A DNA stretch of 64,000 bases from Azoarcus_F sp036734105 (GCA_036734105.1 DAIMZH010000003.1:1-64000); one strand, 5' to 3'. Shown: positions 8,877 through 18,470, numbered from the stretch's first letter. Numbers and translations: made by a program. The notes: generated by a model from the sequence alone, not told the origin.

Positions 8877-9239
8877 ATGGCAAATATTCAGATTTTTGAC
8901 CCTTCTCTGTGTTGCAGCTCCGGCGTGTGCGGCGTTGATGTTGATCAGGCACTGGTCACGGCTGCAGCCGACATCGACTGGGCCAAGCAACAGGGTGCGC
9001 AAATTGAGCGTTTCAACCTTTCGCAGGAACCCCAGGTCTTTGCGCAAAACAACACGGTCAAAGGCTTTCTCGAACGATCGGGCAAGGATGCCCTGCCGTT
9101 GATCCTGGTGGACGGCGAGATTGCGCTGGCTGGCCGCTACCCTACGCGCACCGAGTTTGCCCAGTGGGCCGGCCTGACCCTTGCTCCGGCTACGCCGCGC
9201 CCGGTGTCCGATTGCTGCTCGGGCGGACGCTGCTGCTAA
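8877..9239 (+). CDS. arsD: ArsD arsenite metallochaperone
   Basis: Binds arsenite and hands it to the ArsA ATPase. In 120 residues it carries the three conserved cysteines C12, C13 and C18 (SLCCSSGVCGVD) and two further vicinal pairs at the very end (C113-C114 and C119-C120; DCCSGGRCC), as in full ArsD proteins. A thioredoxin-like core includes LPLILVDGEIALAGRYPTR. It lies between arsC and arsA, 18 bases after the former and 28 before the latter. Confidence 0.95.
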   Translation: MANIQIFDPSLCCSSGVCGVDVDQALVTAAADIDWAKQQGAQIERFNLSQEPQVFAQNNTVKGFLERSGKDALPLILVDGEIALAGRYPTRTEFAQWAGLTLAPATPRPVSDCCSGGRCC

Positions 9240-9267
9240 TCCGGCCTACCTCTCACGCAAGGACTTC

Positions 9268-11049
9268 ATGATGACGACCCAACCCGGTTTTCTGCAACAA
9301 CCACCCCGTTACCTGTTCTTTACTGGCAAGGGTGGCGTGGGCAAGACCTCGATTGCCTGCGCCAGCGCAATCAATCTGGTGGCGCTTGGAAAGCGGGTTT
9401 TGCTGGTCAGCACCGACCCTGCATCAAATGTAGGTCAAGTGTTTGGCGTGAGCATAGGCAACAGGATCACACCCATTGAAGCAGTGTCCGGTTTGAACGC
9501 GCTGGAAATCGACCCGGAAGCTGCAGCCCAGGCCTACCGCGACAGATTGCTTGGCCCGGTGCGTGGAGTGTTGCCGGACGACGTAGTCAAGGGCATCGAA
9601 GAGTCCCTGTCCGGGGCCTGCACCACCGAGATTGCAGCATTTGATGAGTTCACCGAGTTGTTGACCGACTCAGAGCTGACCCAAGCCTACGATCACATCA
9701 TTTTTGATACGGCACCCACCGGCCACACCATCCGCCTGCTGCAATTGCCCGGCGCCTGGGACAGTTTTCTACAGGCTGGCAAGGGCGACGCGTCCTGTCT
9801 CGGACCTTTGGCTGGCCTGGAAAAACAAGCCGCACAATACAAATCGGCGGTTGCTGCGCTGGCTGACGCCGAACGCACCCGTCTGGTGCTGGTCGCACGC
9901 GCGCAACAGGCCAGTCTGCGCGAAGTGGCCCGCACCCACCATGAGCTCGCTGCCATCGGGCTTGGTCGGCAACACCTGGTCATCAATGGCCTGATGCCAG
10001 CCTCCGAAGCCGATCAAGACAAGCTGGCCGCAGCCTGGCTGGCCCGCGAAAACGCCGCCCTGGCCGCGATGCCACCGACCTTGAAAGACCTGCCGACGGA
10101 TTATCTCTACCTAAAGCCTTTCAATCTTGTCGGACTCGACGCGTTGCGCGGGCTGTTTGGCGAATCTGCAGCCGACAGCACATCGCCTCCACCCCAGACA
10201 CACCTGCCCGCGCATGCGCCATTGTCCAGCCTGGTCGACCACATCGCAGCCGAGGGCCATGGTCTGATCATGCTGATGGGCAAGGGTGGCGTTGGCAAGA
10301 CCACACTGGCAGCAGCCATTGCGCTTGACCTGGCCGAGCGTGGACTGCCGGTGCACCTGACGACTTCGGACCCGGCCGCCCACCTGAGCGAAACGCTGGC
10401 TGACGAAGTGCCTATTCTGACCGTCAGCCGTATCGACCCGCATGCCGAAACCGAGCGCTACCGCCAGCATGTGTTGCTCACCAAGGGCAAGGACCTGGAT
10501 GCTGACGGCCGCGCTTTGCTGGAAGAAGACCTGCGCTCGCCCTGCACTGAGGAGATTGCGGTGTTTCAAGCCTTCTCCCGCATCATCCGCGAAGCCGGCC
10601 GCAAGTTTGTGGTGATGGACACCGCCCCCACCGGTCACACGCTTTTGCTGCTGGATGCCACCGGCGCCTATCACCGCGAGATCGCGCGCCAGATGGGCGA
10701 CAAGGGGATGAACTTCACCACACCCATGATGCAACTCCAGAATCCGCAGCAAACCCACGTGCTGATAGTCACGCTGGCCGAAACCACCCCGGTGCTGGAA
10801 GCTGCCGCGCTGCAAGCCGACCTGCGTCGCGCCAGTATCGAACCGTGGGCCTGGATCATCAACAACAGCCTCGCCGCCACCCCAACCGAATCGCCACTGC
10901 TGCGCCGTCGCGCCGCCAACGAGCTTGCTGAAATTGATGCGGTTGCCGAACAGCACGCCACACGCTACGCGATCGTGCCACTGCTGAGTCAGGAGCCGGT
11001 TGGTGCAACCAGGTTGCGCGAGCTTCTCAGATCACACAAATCCGACTGA
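9268..11049 (+). CDS. arsA: ArsA arsenite-stimulated ATPase, two-domain
   Basis: Cytosolic ATPase that energises arsenite export and takes metalloid from ArsD. About 593 aa in two homologous halves, each with a P-loop (GKGGVGKTS near residue 20 and GKGGVGKTT near 340) and the signature DTAPTGHT. Cysteines in GACTTEIAAFDEF and SPCTEEIAVFQAF are the expected metal ligands in each half. ATG 9268 follows AAGGA at good spacing; ATG 9271 is the immediate alternative. ArsA needs an ArsB or Acr3 membrane partner, and none is found in the window. The operon ends here, before a gene-free stretch. Confidence 0.95.
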   Translation: MMTTQPGFLQQPPRYLFFTGKGGVGKTSIACASAINLVALGKRVLLVSTDPASNVGQVFGVSIGNRITPIEAVSGLNALEIDPEAAAQAYRDRLLGPVRGVLPDDVVKGIEESLSGACTTEIAAFDEFTELLTDSELTQAYDHIIFDTAPTGHTIRLLQLPGAWDSFLQAGKGDASCLGPLAGLEKQAAQYKSAVAALADAERTRLVLVARAQQASLREVARTHHELAAIGLGRQHLVINGLMPASEADQDKLAAAWLARENAALAAMPPTLKDLPTDYLYLKPFNLVGLDALRGLFGESAADSTSPPPQTHLPAHAPLSSLVDHIAAEGHGLIMLMGKGGVGKTTLAAAIALDLAERGLPVHLTTSDPAAHLSETLADEVPILTVSRIDPHAETERYRQHVLLTKGKDLDADGRALLEEDLRSPCTEEIAVFQAFSRIIREAGRKFVVMDTAPTGHTLLLLDATGAYHREIARQMGDKGMNFTTPMMQLQNPQQTHVLIVTLAETTPVLEAAALQADLRRASIEPWAWIINNSLAATPTESPLLRRRAANELAEIDAVAEQHATRYAIVPLLSQEPVGATRLRELLRSHKSD

Positions 11050-11508
11050 CAGACACAACCTACGCCCGAACCTCAGACCACAATCGGGTACAAGACAAAA
11101 GACTGCGACAGACTTGCGCTTCACGCCAGATTTGAAACAGCATCAGTTGGCCTTGACGGACTGACCCTGAGTACCGGAAGCACGAGTGATTAACCTCTGT
11201 CATCTGGTCAGTTGAATACTGTCGGGACAGCAGGATCAGACAGCAACTGCGACAACCTTCGTGGCTCGCTACCAATCACCATGCAAACCGGACCAAGGCT
11301 GCGGGTCAGCGTATCAAAAAGGGGACAATCACAGACAAGATAACAGCCTCTTGGCTTGCGTGGCGCTGCAGTAAAGCTGAAGCAGTCTTGCCTAATATAT
11401 ACTCGGAAGGTAAGCATCGCCGATGCTCGGGGGAATATCTGTCGAAACAGCATGGCACATCACCCTCAGCAACCAACTCAGTAACCCTTTGAACTCAATA
11501 ACCCGCCA
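11050..11508. other. Gene-free stretch after arsA
   Basis: No convincing gene in about 460 bases. The open frames here are short, start without ribosome sites and have unlikely composition. This is the place where an arsenite permease gene would be expected; no membrane-protein coding is visible in any frame. The right end must hold the promoter of the DUF3422 gene. Confidence 0.6.
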
Positions 11509-12804
11509 ATGACTCTGTTCGAAGAACACCCCTTACGCCACGCCCTCAGCAATGAAGTCCACGCCAGGCCACCCGTCGCGCTGGCAGCACCCGAGCTGAT
11601 CACTTATCTTGCGTTTCTGCATGACAATGGCAATGTTGACGAAGAACTTCAACACCTCGGGGTACTCGCGCTGCAACTCGGACAAGACGCACCCGCTCCA
11701 GACGCGGCCCACTTCATGCTGACCGCCGGAGAGTTTCGCCTCAAATGGGAAAGGCATAGTGAGTTCTCCGCATATACCTTCTTCAGACGCGCTGACCCAA
11801 GCAGTTGTCACGACTGTAATGCCCTGCTCTCGGTACCGGGCAGTTGGCGCAAGGCCATTCCAGGTAGCCTGATCGTTGCCAGCCATGTAGAGCTTCTTCC
11901 TGAGGATGGCGACACCCTCGACCGTCTCATGCGCACGCTTGGAGACGAAAACCGGCAATATGTGGTGTCATCAATCAGCGAGGGCGCGGGGTCGGTGCTG
12001 ACTGACTTTCACATTCACGACGGCTTTTCACGCTTTTATGTTGTGGACCGCAGTCTTACGCCGCGTCAGGCTGGACGCACGGCCCAGCGTTTGCTGGAGA
12101 TTGAGACTTACCGCGTGATGGCGCTGATGGCCTTTCCAGTTGCCAAGGAGGTCGGACGCTTGCTGAGCGGTGCCGAGAACGAACTTGCCGACCTGATGGA
12201 CCGAATCGGAGAGGCGAGAAACTCGGAGGACGAACGTGGAGTGCTGAACCGGCTGACCAAGCTGGCAGCAGACGTTGAGCGCTCGGTGGCGCGCAACACC
12301 TACCGGTTTGGAGCAGCAGCCGCTTATTACCGCCTGGTTAAACAACGAATCGAAGAGTTGCGGGAGGTCCGTGTGGCCGGGTTCACGCCGATCGGCGAAT
12401 TCATGGAAAGACGGCTCGCTCCGGCAATGGCAACCTGCGAAACCATGGCAAGACGCCAGGAAGAACTGTCCGGGCGGATTGCACGCAATTCGCAGTTGTT
12501 GCGAACCCGGGTGGACATTGAACTGGAAAGACAAAACCAGGCACTGCTGGAGCAGATGAATAGCCGAGCAAGGCTACAGTTGCGTCTGCAGGAGACGGTG
12601 GAAGGCCTGTCAATCGTCGCCATCACTTACTACGGGTCACAATTGGTGCATTATCTCGCCAAAGGCCTGAAGAGCTGGGCTGCACCGCTCAGCCCCGAGA
12701 TGATTACCGCAGCATCCATTCCACTCATCGCCGGTGCGGCCTATCTGGGTTTGCGAAGAATGAAAAAATCGGTTGCGGCAGAAGCTGATCAGATCGGTCA
12801 TTGA
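11509..12804 (+). CDS. DUF3422 family membrane-anchored protein
   Basis: A 431-aa protein of the DUF3422 family, widespread in Proteobacteria and of unknown function. The family opening HPLRHALSNEVHARPP is intact. The middle includes YVVDRSLTPRQAGRTAQRLLEIETYR and a long helical, coiled-coil-like part (about 210-360). Two hydrophobic segments follow near the C-terminus (about 365-415; GLSIVAITYYGSQLVHYLA and ITAASIPLIAGAAYLGL), so it is tail-anchored or hairpin-inserted with most mass in the cytoplasm. It stands alone, convergent with the Crp/Fnr gene. Confidence 0.9.
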   Translation: MTLFEEHPLRHALSNEVHARPPVALAAPELITYLAFLHDNGNVDEELQHLGVLALQLGQDAPAPDAAHFMLTAGEFRLKWERHSEFSAYTFFRRADPSSCHDCNALLSVPGSWRKAIPGSLIVASHVELLPEDGDTLDRLMRTLGDENRQYVVSSISEGAGSVLTDFHIHDGFSRFYVVDRSLTPRQAGRTAQRLLEIETYRVMALMAFPVAKEVGRLLSGAENELADLMDRIGEARNSEDERGVLNRLTKLAADVERSVARNTYRFGAAAAYYRLVKQRIEELREVRVAGFTPIGEFMERRLAPAMATCETMARRQEELSGRIARNSQLLRTRVDIELERQNQALLEQMNSRARLQLRLQETVEGLSIVAITYYGSQLVHYLAKGLKSWAAPLSPEMITAASIPLIAGAAYLGLRRMKKSVAAEADQIGH

Positions 12805-12854
12805 CCCGTCGCGCCCGGCAGTGTTGCCGAGGCGCTCAAGCTGTCGCCACTGCA

Positions 12855-13526
12855 TCAGAGCTCTTGCAAGCGCTCGCGCAGGATGATTCCCTGATCGGTT
12901 TCCTCGATCAAACCCTGCAGGCTGAGATCCTTCATCACCCTGCTGACCATCTCGCGCGACGCACCTATCATGCGGGCAATATCCTGCTTGGTAATCTTGC
13001 TGACCACCAGGACCTGACCATTCACGTCTTCGGACATTTCAATGAGCAAGCGCGCTACCCTGCCGTAAACATCCATCAGCGCCAGACTTTCGATCTTGCG
13101 ATCGGCGTTGCGCAGACGGTCGGCCAGATTGCACATCATGCGCCAGGCAACTTCGAAGTTGTCATGCATCAGGCGCCGGAAGTCATTTTTGGAAATCATG
13201 ATCAGATCGGACGGCATGACCGCAACGACCGAGGCCGAGCGTGGCTGCTCGCCAAAGATCCCCATCTCACCAAAGAGCTCACCCTGACCAAGAATGCTGA
13301 GGATCACTTCCCGGCCATTCTCATCACTGACGATGACCTTGAGGCTACCGGTCAAGACAAGATAAACATAGTCGGTTCGATCGCCAGCATGAACAACCGA
13401 GTGCCCCCTGGGAAACCTGCGCATGACCGCTGTCTGAGCCAGACCGGTCAAGGTGGCATCGGCCAATCCCTGAAAAAGGGAAAAGGTTTTCAAAGCTGTC
13501 ACGGAAACTGATGCGGCCTGATTCAT
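12855..13526 (-). CDS. Crp/Fnr-family transcription regulator
   Basis: Cyclic-nucleotide-binding-fold regulator of 223 aa. The N-terminal cupin-like domain shows RGHSVVHAGDRTDYVYLVLTG and GQGELFGEMGIFGEQPRSASV, and the Crp-type winged helix-turn-helix is KQDIARMIGASREMVSRVM. The GELFGEMG...PRSAS sequence resembles the cAMP pocket of true Crp proteins, and there is no N-terminal cysteine cluster, so it is not an oxygen sensor of the Fnr kind. It is divergent from trxB. Regulon unknown. Confidence 0.87.
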   Translation of the reverse strand: MNQAASVSVTALKTFSLFQGLADATLTGLAQTAVMRRFPRGHSVVHAGDRTDYVYLVLTGSLKVIVSDENGREVILSILGQGELFGEMGIFGEQPRSASVVAVMPSDLIMISKNDFRRLMHDNFEVAWRMMCNLADRLRNADRKIESLALMDVYGRVARLLIEMSEDVNGQVLVVSKITKQDIARMIGASREMVSRVMKDLSLQGLIEETDQGIILRERLQEL

Positions 13527-13740
13527 TTATCCTCCCCGGGGGTCACAAGCAAGGCACTTCAGACGCCATCTTTTATTGCGTCCAGCATACGCGAGTATAG
13601 CCTAAGAGCGCTCAAATCTTCACCACATGAAGCAAGCATTGCCAGTACGTGCAAGCAGTGATCCTTACCGATGCACCAGAGTTGTTGAACCCCGGTCTGC
13701 TCCAACTGTCTTCATCATGAATAAAGTTATATTAGCGTTT

Positions 13741-13769
13741 CCTGATCCATTGAATCAATCCGCTATAAT
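13741..13769 (+). promoter_or_regulatory. Probable trxB promoter
   Basis: GCTATAATC at 13762-13770 contains a perfect TATAAT -10 box (13764-13769), 29 bases before the trxB ATG. The -35 region (CCTGAT, 17 bases upstream) is weak, so an activator may be needed. Confidence 0.4.
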
Positions 13770-13798
13770 CGAGGTTTTCGTTTTAGAGGTTTCACACC

Positions 13799-14746
13799 AT
13801 GCCCAAACACGCTCGTCTGATTATTCTCGGTTCCGGCCCGGCAGGTTATACCGCTGCTGTCTATGCGGCTCGCGCCAACCTCAAACCAGTGTTGATCACC
13901 GGTATGGCGCAAGGTGGTCAATTGATGACGACTACCGACGTCGACAATTGGCCAGCCGATGCTGACGGCGTGCTCGGACCAGACCTCATGGCGCGCTTTC
14001 AGCGCCATGCCGAGCGTTTCGAAACCGAGATGATTTTTGATCACATCCACACCGTAAAGCTTCAGCAAAAACCCTACACATTGGTGGGTGATGCGGGTGA
14101 ATACACTTGTGACGCGCTGATCATTTCCACGGGTGCAACGGCAAGATATCTCGGCCTGCCGTCCGAAGAAGCGTTTGCGGGCAAGGGTGTATCCGCGTGT
14201 GCGACTTGTGATGGTTTCTTCTACCGGAACCAGGATGTTGCGGTAGTTGGCGGTGGAAACACCGCAGTGGAAGAAGCGCTCTACCTGGCCAACATTGCCC
14301 ACAAGGTCACTCTGGTGCATCGTCGGCAAACCTTCCGCGCCGAGAAGATCATGATTGACAAGCTCATGGAGAAGGTCGCCGCGGGCAAAATCGAACTGGC
14401 GCTGGATTCAACCTTGGACGAGGTGCTGGGCGATAACAGCGGTGTGACTGGAGTCCGCCTGCGCAGCACGGCAGATGGCTCGACCCGCGACATTGCAGTC
14501 CATGGCGTGTTCATTGCCATTGGTCACAAGCCGAATACCGACATCTTTGAAGGACAAATCGAGATGGAAGGCGGCTACATCGTGACGCGCGGTGGTCGTG
14601 AGGGTAATGCCACCGCCACCAACGTGCCCGGTGTATTTGCCGCCGGTGATGTGCAGGATCACATCTACCGGCAAGCGGTCACCTCGGCAGCGACCGGGTG
14701 CATGGCGGCGCTTGACGTCGAACGCTACCTGGACGCTCACGAATAA
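13799..14746 (+). CDS. trxB: Thioredoxin reductase
   Basis: FAD- and NADPH-dependent reduction of thioredoxin. The 315-aa protein has the FAD fold GSGPAGYTAAVYAARA, the redox-active C134-A-T-C137 (ACATCDGF), the NADPH fold GGGNTAVEEALYLA and the closing FAD motif GVFAAGDVQDHIYRQA. Length matches the low-molecular-weight bacterial enzyme. It is followed after 12 bases by the Smr gene. It could recycle the thioredoxin needed by ArsC. Confidence 0.97.
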   Translation: MPKHARLIILGSGPAGYTAAVYAARANLKPVLITGMAQGGQLMTTTDVDNWPADADGVLGPDLMARFQRHAERFETEMIFDHIHTVKLQQKPYTLVGDAGEYTCDALIISTGATARYLGLPSEEAFAGKGVSACATCDGFFYRNQDVAVVGGGNTAVEEALYLANIAHKVTLVHRRQTFRAEKIMIDKLMEKVAAGKIELALDSTLDEVLGDNSGVTGVRLRSTADGSTRDIAVHGVFIAIGHKPNTDIFEGQIEMEGGYIVTRGGREGNATATNVPGVFAAGDVQDHIYRQAVTSAATGCMAALDVERYLDAHE

Positions 14747-14758
14747 AGCGCACTCAAA

Positions 14759-15751
14759 ATGTCAGTCAGGCACAGCAAAATGCGGTCTGCGCTAAACCAG
14801 ATGCGCGGCAAGTTTGTCGTGCCTGGCAAATCAGCGTCCACAACTGGCAGCGCACCATCGATACCGCCCGCCCCTGCTCAGCAGTCTGCAAGTGACGAGT
14901 CGTTCGGGGACTTGCTAGGCGCCGAGGCTGGCGCAATAAAACCAGTCGACACGGGAGGGCGGGTGGAGTTGACTCGCCCCAGGCAAGCTCCGGCAAGACC
15001 ACCGGCTCAAGCTGATCAGATCGCGGGGAAATCCTCGTCGTGCAATGATTCGTCTGAATTCTGGCTGGCTGATGTGACGCCACTCAAAACCTCCGCGCGG
15101 ACGCGTGTCCAACACCAGTTCGATACCAGCCGTCCGGCACGCTCAGTCACCCCGGTTTATGGCACGGAGACTGACCCGCCGGTTCCGTCACTCGATGATC
15201 TTGAGGCTCAGCACGGCGACGTTGATCTGTTCAGGGCTGCGGTCGGGAATATCCGGGAGATAGACAGTCGCAACCGTGTGGCAACCATTGACGGGAAACC
15301 AAAACCCAAGCCCATCCCCAGAAAAACCTACGATGACGAGCAAGCAGCTTTGCAGGAAGCCATCGATGGGCCGATCAGTCTGGTCGACCACCTGGACATT
15401 GGCGACGAAGCGGTCTTCCTGAGGCATGGCGTGCCGCGCAGAGTGCTGCCAGAGCTGCGGCGCGGGCGTTGGGCAGTGCAGGCCTATCTGGACCTGCACG
15501 GCATGACGCGTGACCACGCTCGCAGTGCACTGGTGGCATTCTTGAATACCTGCCTGCGTCGTGGTCATCGCTGTGTGCGCATCATCCACGGCAAGGGTCT
15601 GGGTTCGCCGGATGGGGTGTCGGTGCTTAAACAACTCTCGCCAGGGTGGTTGGCCCAGCGGGAGGAGATCCTGGCCTTTTGCCAGGCGGCACCCAATCAT
15701 GGTGGCGCTGGCGCACTCATGGTTTTGCTCAGAGGATCAAGCAAACGTTGA
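14759..15751 (+). CDS. Smr-domain protein
   Basis: A 330-aa protein with a low-complexity, Pro/Ser/Ala-rich N-terminal half (about 1-130) and a C-terminal Smr domain with YLDLHGMTRDHARSALVAFL and IIHGKGLGSPDG. These motifs are typical of the MutS2-related nicking/RNA-cleaving domain; recent work links such proteins to ribosome rescue. Between the two parts is the block common to bacterial SmrA/SmrB-like proteins (DEAVFLRHGVPRRVLPELRRG). The unusually long N-terminus is the odd feature. ATG 14759 was kept; ATG 14780 is also possible. It is probably cotranscribed with trxB. Confidence 0.88.
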   Translation: MSVRHSKMRSALNQMRGKFVVPGKSASTTGSAPSIPPAPAQQSASDESFGDLLGAEAGAIKPVDTGGRVELTRPRQAPARPPAQADQIAGKSSSCNDSSEFWLADVTPLKTSARTRVQHQFDTSRPARSVTPVYGTETDPPVPSLDDLEAQHGDVDLFRAAVGNIREIDSRNRVATIDGKPKPKPIPRKTYDDEQAALQEAIDGPISLVDHLDIGDEAVFLRHGVPRRVLPELRRGRWAVQAYLDLHGMTRDHARSALVAFLNTCLRRGHRCVRIIHGKGLGSPDGVSVLKQLSPGWLAQREEILAFCQAAPNHGGAGALMVLLRGSSKR

Positions 15752-15772
15752 AGCAGGACAGGCCAATATGCC

Positions 15773-16111
15773 TCAGACCGCGTCCTCACCGGTTTCTCCG
15801 GTGCGAATCCTCACCACCTGTTCTACAGAGGTGACAAATATCTTGCCGTCGCCGATCTTGCCTGTACGCGCCGCCTTGATGATGGCCTCGACTGCCTGCT
15901 CGACCTGCGCATCGGCGATGACGATCTCAACCTTAATCTTGGGAAGAAAATCAACAACATACTCGGCTCCCCGGTAAAGCTCTGTATGTCCTTTCTGGCG
16001 ACCAAAACCCTTGACCTCGGTGACAGTCAGACCGTTGATCCCGACATCGGACAAGGCCTCGCGAACTTCGTCCAGTTTGAAAGGCTTGATGATGGCCTCG
16101 ATTCTTTTCAT
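15773..16111 (-). CDS. glnB: Nitrogen regulatory protein P-II
   Basis: Trimeric signal protein of nitrogen status. The 112 aa contain the uridylylation loop TELYRGAEYVVDFLPK with Tyr51 and the nucleotide-binding GKIGDGKIFV. It lies 59 bases downstream of nadE in the same direction, the common betaproteobacterial nadE-glnB arrangement. That favours GlnB over GlnK, which usually pairs with amtB. No promoter of its own is obvious. Confidence 0.95.
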   Translation of the reverse strand: MKRIEAIIKPFKLDEVREALSDVGINGLTVTEVKGFGRQKGHTELYRGAEYVVDFLPKIKVEIVIADAQVEQAVEAIIKAARTGKIGDGKIFVTSVEQVVRIRTGETGEDAV

Positions 16112-16170
16112 GCATATCTCCCAATGATGTCAAATCGCCCGAGCGTATCCGGCTCGGTGCAAATTCGGTT

Positions 16171-17799
16171 TTAATACTCGTCCCGATAACGCGATGTTAT
16201 CGGATATCGCCAATCTCTGCCAAAAGCACGGCGAGTCACGCGAATGCCAACCGGTGCCTGTCGCCGTTTGTATTCGTTTCGTTTGAGCAATCCAACAGTC
16301 CTGCGCACATCTGCTTCGGCAAAACCACGTGCCATGATCTCGCGTGGCGACTCGTCCCGCTCCATGTAGGCCTCTATGATCGCATCCAGCACGTCGTAAG
16401 GTGGCAGCGAGTCCTGATCGACCTGATCCGGTTTGAGCTCAGCCGATGGCGGGCGGATGATGATATTGTCCGGGATCACCGCTGACCGGGTGTTCCGCCA
16501 GCGCGCGAGCCGATACACAAACGTCTTGTACAAATCCTTAAGAACTGCAAACCCACCCGCCATGTCGCCATACAAGGTGGCGTAGCCAGTTGCCATCTCG
16601 CTCTTGTTACCCGTGGTAAGCACAATGGCACCGGTCTTGTTCGACAAGGCCATCAACAAAACCCCACGAATTCGACTCTGCAGGTTTTCCTCCGTCGCAT
16701 CGGCCGACAAACCCGCAAATTGTGCAGCCAGCATGGCATCGAGAGTGTGCATTGCGGGTGCGATCGAAATCTCGTCATAGCGAACCCCAAGCAGCTTGAC
16801 CATTGCGCGAGAGTCATCGAGGCTCATTTGTGCAGTATAGGGTGAAGGCATCATGACCGCCCGAACCCGTTCGGCACCGAGCGCGTCGACTGCAATCGCC
16901 AGAGTCAAGGCGGAATCAATTCCTCCGGACAAGCCGATGATGACACCGGGAAAGCCGTTTTTATCGACATAGTCACGCACCCCGGTCTTGAGCGCCCCAT
17001 AAACCATCTCCTCAACCGACAACAACTCGGGCAGCGGCTGGCTGGACACTATAGCCGCGCCAAAATTTGCCCCAAGGCTGATCGTTCCGAGCGTCTCCGA
17101 GAAGGCTGGGGCTTGCCAGCACAGGCTTCCGTTACTCGCCAACGCAAAAGAGGAGCCATCAAAAACCAGTTCGTCCTGCCCACCAACGCTATTGCAATAG
17201 ATGATCGGCAGAGCACACTCCACGGCGCGCGCACGAGCCACCTCCATACGTCGTAGCGGCTTATCCGTTTCATAAGGCGATGCATTGAGCACGAGCAAAG
17301 CCTCTGCGCCCGCTGCCCGTGCGCTACGCGCCGCTTCCGGTGACCAGATATCCTCGCAAATGAGCACACCCAGCTTGTGACCACCGGCTTCGAATACAAA
17401 CGGTAGCACTCCGGGTTCGAAATAGCGTACTTCGTCAAAAACCTGATAATTGGGTAGCCGTTGCTTGCGATAAACCCCAAGCACCTGACCATCGCGGATT
17501 ACCGATGCACTGTTGTAACAGGCATCGCTCCGCCACTCCGGATGTCCAAGCACCAAGGTGATGCCTTCGGTATGTTCCGCTATTCTGGCCACTTCGGCTT
17601 CACAGGCTCGATGAAAGTCCGGTCTTAGCAGCAAATCCTCCGGCGGATAGCCAGACAAGGCCAGTTCCGGGGTCAGCACCAGACCCGCCCCGCCGTCGCG
17701 CGCGGCTTGTACCGCAGAAATGATGCGACCGGCGTTGCCAGTCAGATCACCCACCGTGAAGTTGTATTGCGCTATCGCAAAAGTCAGCATTGTTCTCAT
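16171..17799 (-). CDS. nadE: Glutamine-hydrolysing NAD+ synthetase
   Basis: Last step of NAD synthesis: amidation of nicotinic acid adenine dinucleotide with glutamine-derived ammonia. An N-terminal nitrilase-type glutaminase domain (Glu in LTPELALSGYPPEDLLL; catalytic Cys in LICEDIWSPEAARSAR) precedes the synthetase domain with PP-loop LSGGIDSALTLAIAVDALG and TTGNKSEMATGYATLYGDM. ATG 17799 (MRTMLTFAIAQ) or ATG 17790 fits the family start; the frame is open further upstream but that part shows no homology-like sequence. Length 542 aa, normal. Followed by glnB. Confidence 0.96.
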   Translation of the reverse strand: MRTMLTFAIAQYNFTVGDLTGNAGRIISAVQAARDGGAGLVLTPELALSGYPPEDLLLRPDFHRACEAEVARIAEHTEGITLVLGHPEWRSDACYNSASVIRDGQVLGVYRKQRLPNYQVFDEVRYFEPGVLPFVFEAGGHKLGVLICEDIWSPEAARSARAAGAEALLVLNASPYETDKPLRRMEVARARAVECALPIIYCNSVGGQDELVFDGSSFALASNGSLCWQAPAFSETLGTISLGANFGAAIVSSQPLPELLSVEEMVYGALKTGVRDYVDKNGFPGVIIGLSGGIDSALTLAIAVDALGAERVRAVMMPSPYTAQMSLDDSRAMVKLLGVRYDEISIAPAMHTLDAMLAAQFAGLSADATEENLQSRIRGVLLMALSNKTGAIVLTTGNKSEMATGYATLYGDMAGGFAVLKDLYKTFVYRLARWRNTRSAVIPDNIIIRPPSAELKPDQVDQDSLPPYDVLDAIIEAYMERDESPREIMARGFAEADVRRTVGLLKRNEYKRRQAPVGIRVTRRAFGRDWRYPITSRYRDEY

Positions 17800-18014
17800 G
17801 GGCGAAACTATACCTGTTTCGTACTTGATTCGGCAGCGGGAGAGCAACTGTGCCACATGCATTGACCGGTCCTGGGATCGCCACGCGCGCCTGATCAACA
17901 ACACTCCAAAGTCCGAGCCATTGTTACAATCAGCCAATGCCTCTGCCTCTATCAATCGATGGAATGCAGGTTTAAAATTAGATGGTTAGATTACAAAGTC
18001 GAGGTACCCTGTTG

Positions 18015-18410
18015 ATGTTGAAGCCAGCCCTCCTGATCGCCTTGACGATCACGTTCAGCCTGCCTGCCTGCGCCGTCCAGACGCGGGAACAGACCAGCGT
18101 CGCGGCAAGCGAAGCTGCCTACCAGCACCGCGATGGACAACTCGATTTCATATTGTCCAGCGGAAAATACTCCTGCGAACATGGCTTGCGGGTTGAGGTG
18201 CAACGCGACTCACTGGACAACGTTAATTTCCGGGTGCAGATTGCCTGGAACGGTGCTAACTACGAACTGGCTCGCGATCTTTCTTACTCGGGCTTGCCAA
18301 GATTTGAGGACTCGACAAGCGGATTGGTGTGGATAGACTTACCCTGGAAGAGTGTCTTGCTGGATGGCAAAACGCAAAAGCCACTTGCCAATGAGTGCCG
18401 CGCCGTCTGA
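18015..18410 (+). CDS. MliC-like lipoprotein, possible lysozyme inhibitor
   Basis: A 131-aa exported protein. After a hydrophobic N-terminus comes a possible lipobox (LPAC), then a small beta-rich domain with YSCEHGLRVEVQ, FRVQIAWNGANYEL and SGLVWIDLPWKSVLLDG. This layout resembles MliC, the membrane-bound inhibitor of C-type lysozyme, though the match is loose and the Pro in the lipobox is not ideal. ATG 18015 is chosen for GAGGT nine bases before it. It is followed by a bidirectional terminator. Assignment is moderate; a generic exported beta protein is the alternative. Confidence 0.6.
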   Translation: MLKPALLIALTITFSLPACAVQTREQTSVAASEAAYQHRDGQLDFILSSGKYSCEHGLRVEVQRDSLDNVNFRVQIAWNGANYELARDLSYSGLPRFEDSTSGLVWIDLPWKSVLLDGKTQKPLANECRAV

Positions 18411-18440
18411 CCGTGCTTTGTCCGATCGAAACTCGCAAAC

Positions 18441-18470
18441 AAAAAAAGCCCGACTGAGCGGGCTTTTTTT
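18441..18470. terminator. Bidirectional intrinsic terminator
   Basis: AAAGCCCG - ACTGAG - CGGGCTTT stem-loop flanked by an A-run on the left and a T-run on the right, placed between the converging MliC-like gene and ppa. It can stop transcripts from both sides. Confidence 0.9.

Noticed and set aside
10111..10956. A 281-codon open frame antisense to arsA
   Set aside because: It is the complement of a well-supported ATPase; high GC at third positions makes such shadows common.
11208..11453. Short minus-strand open frame in the gap after arsA
   Set aside because: No ribosome site, unlikely composition and no family resemblance.
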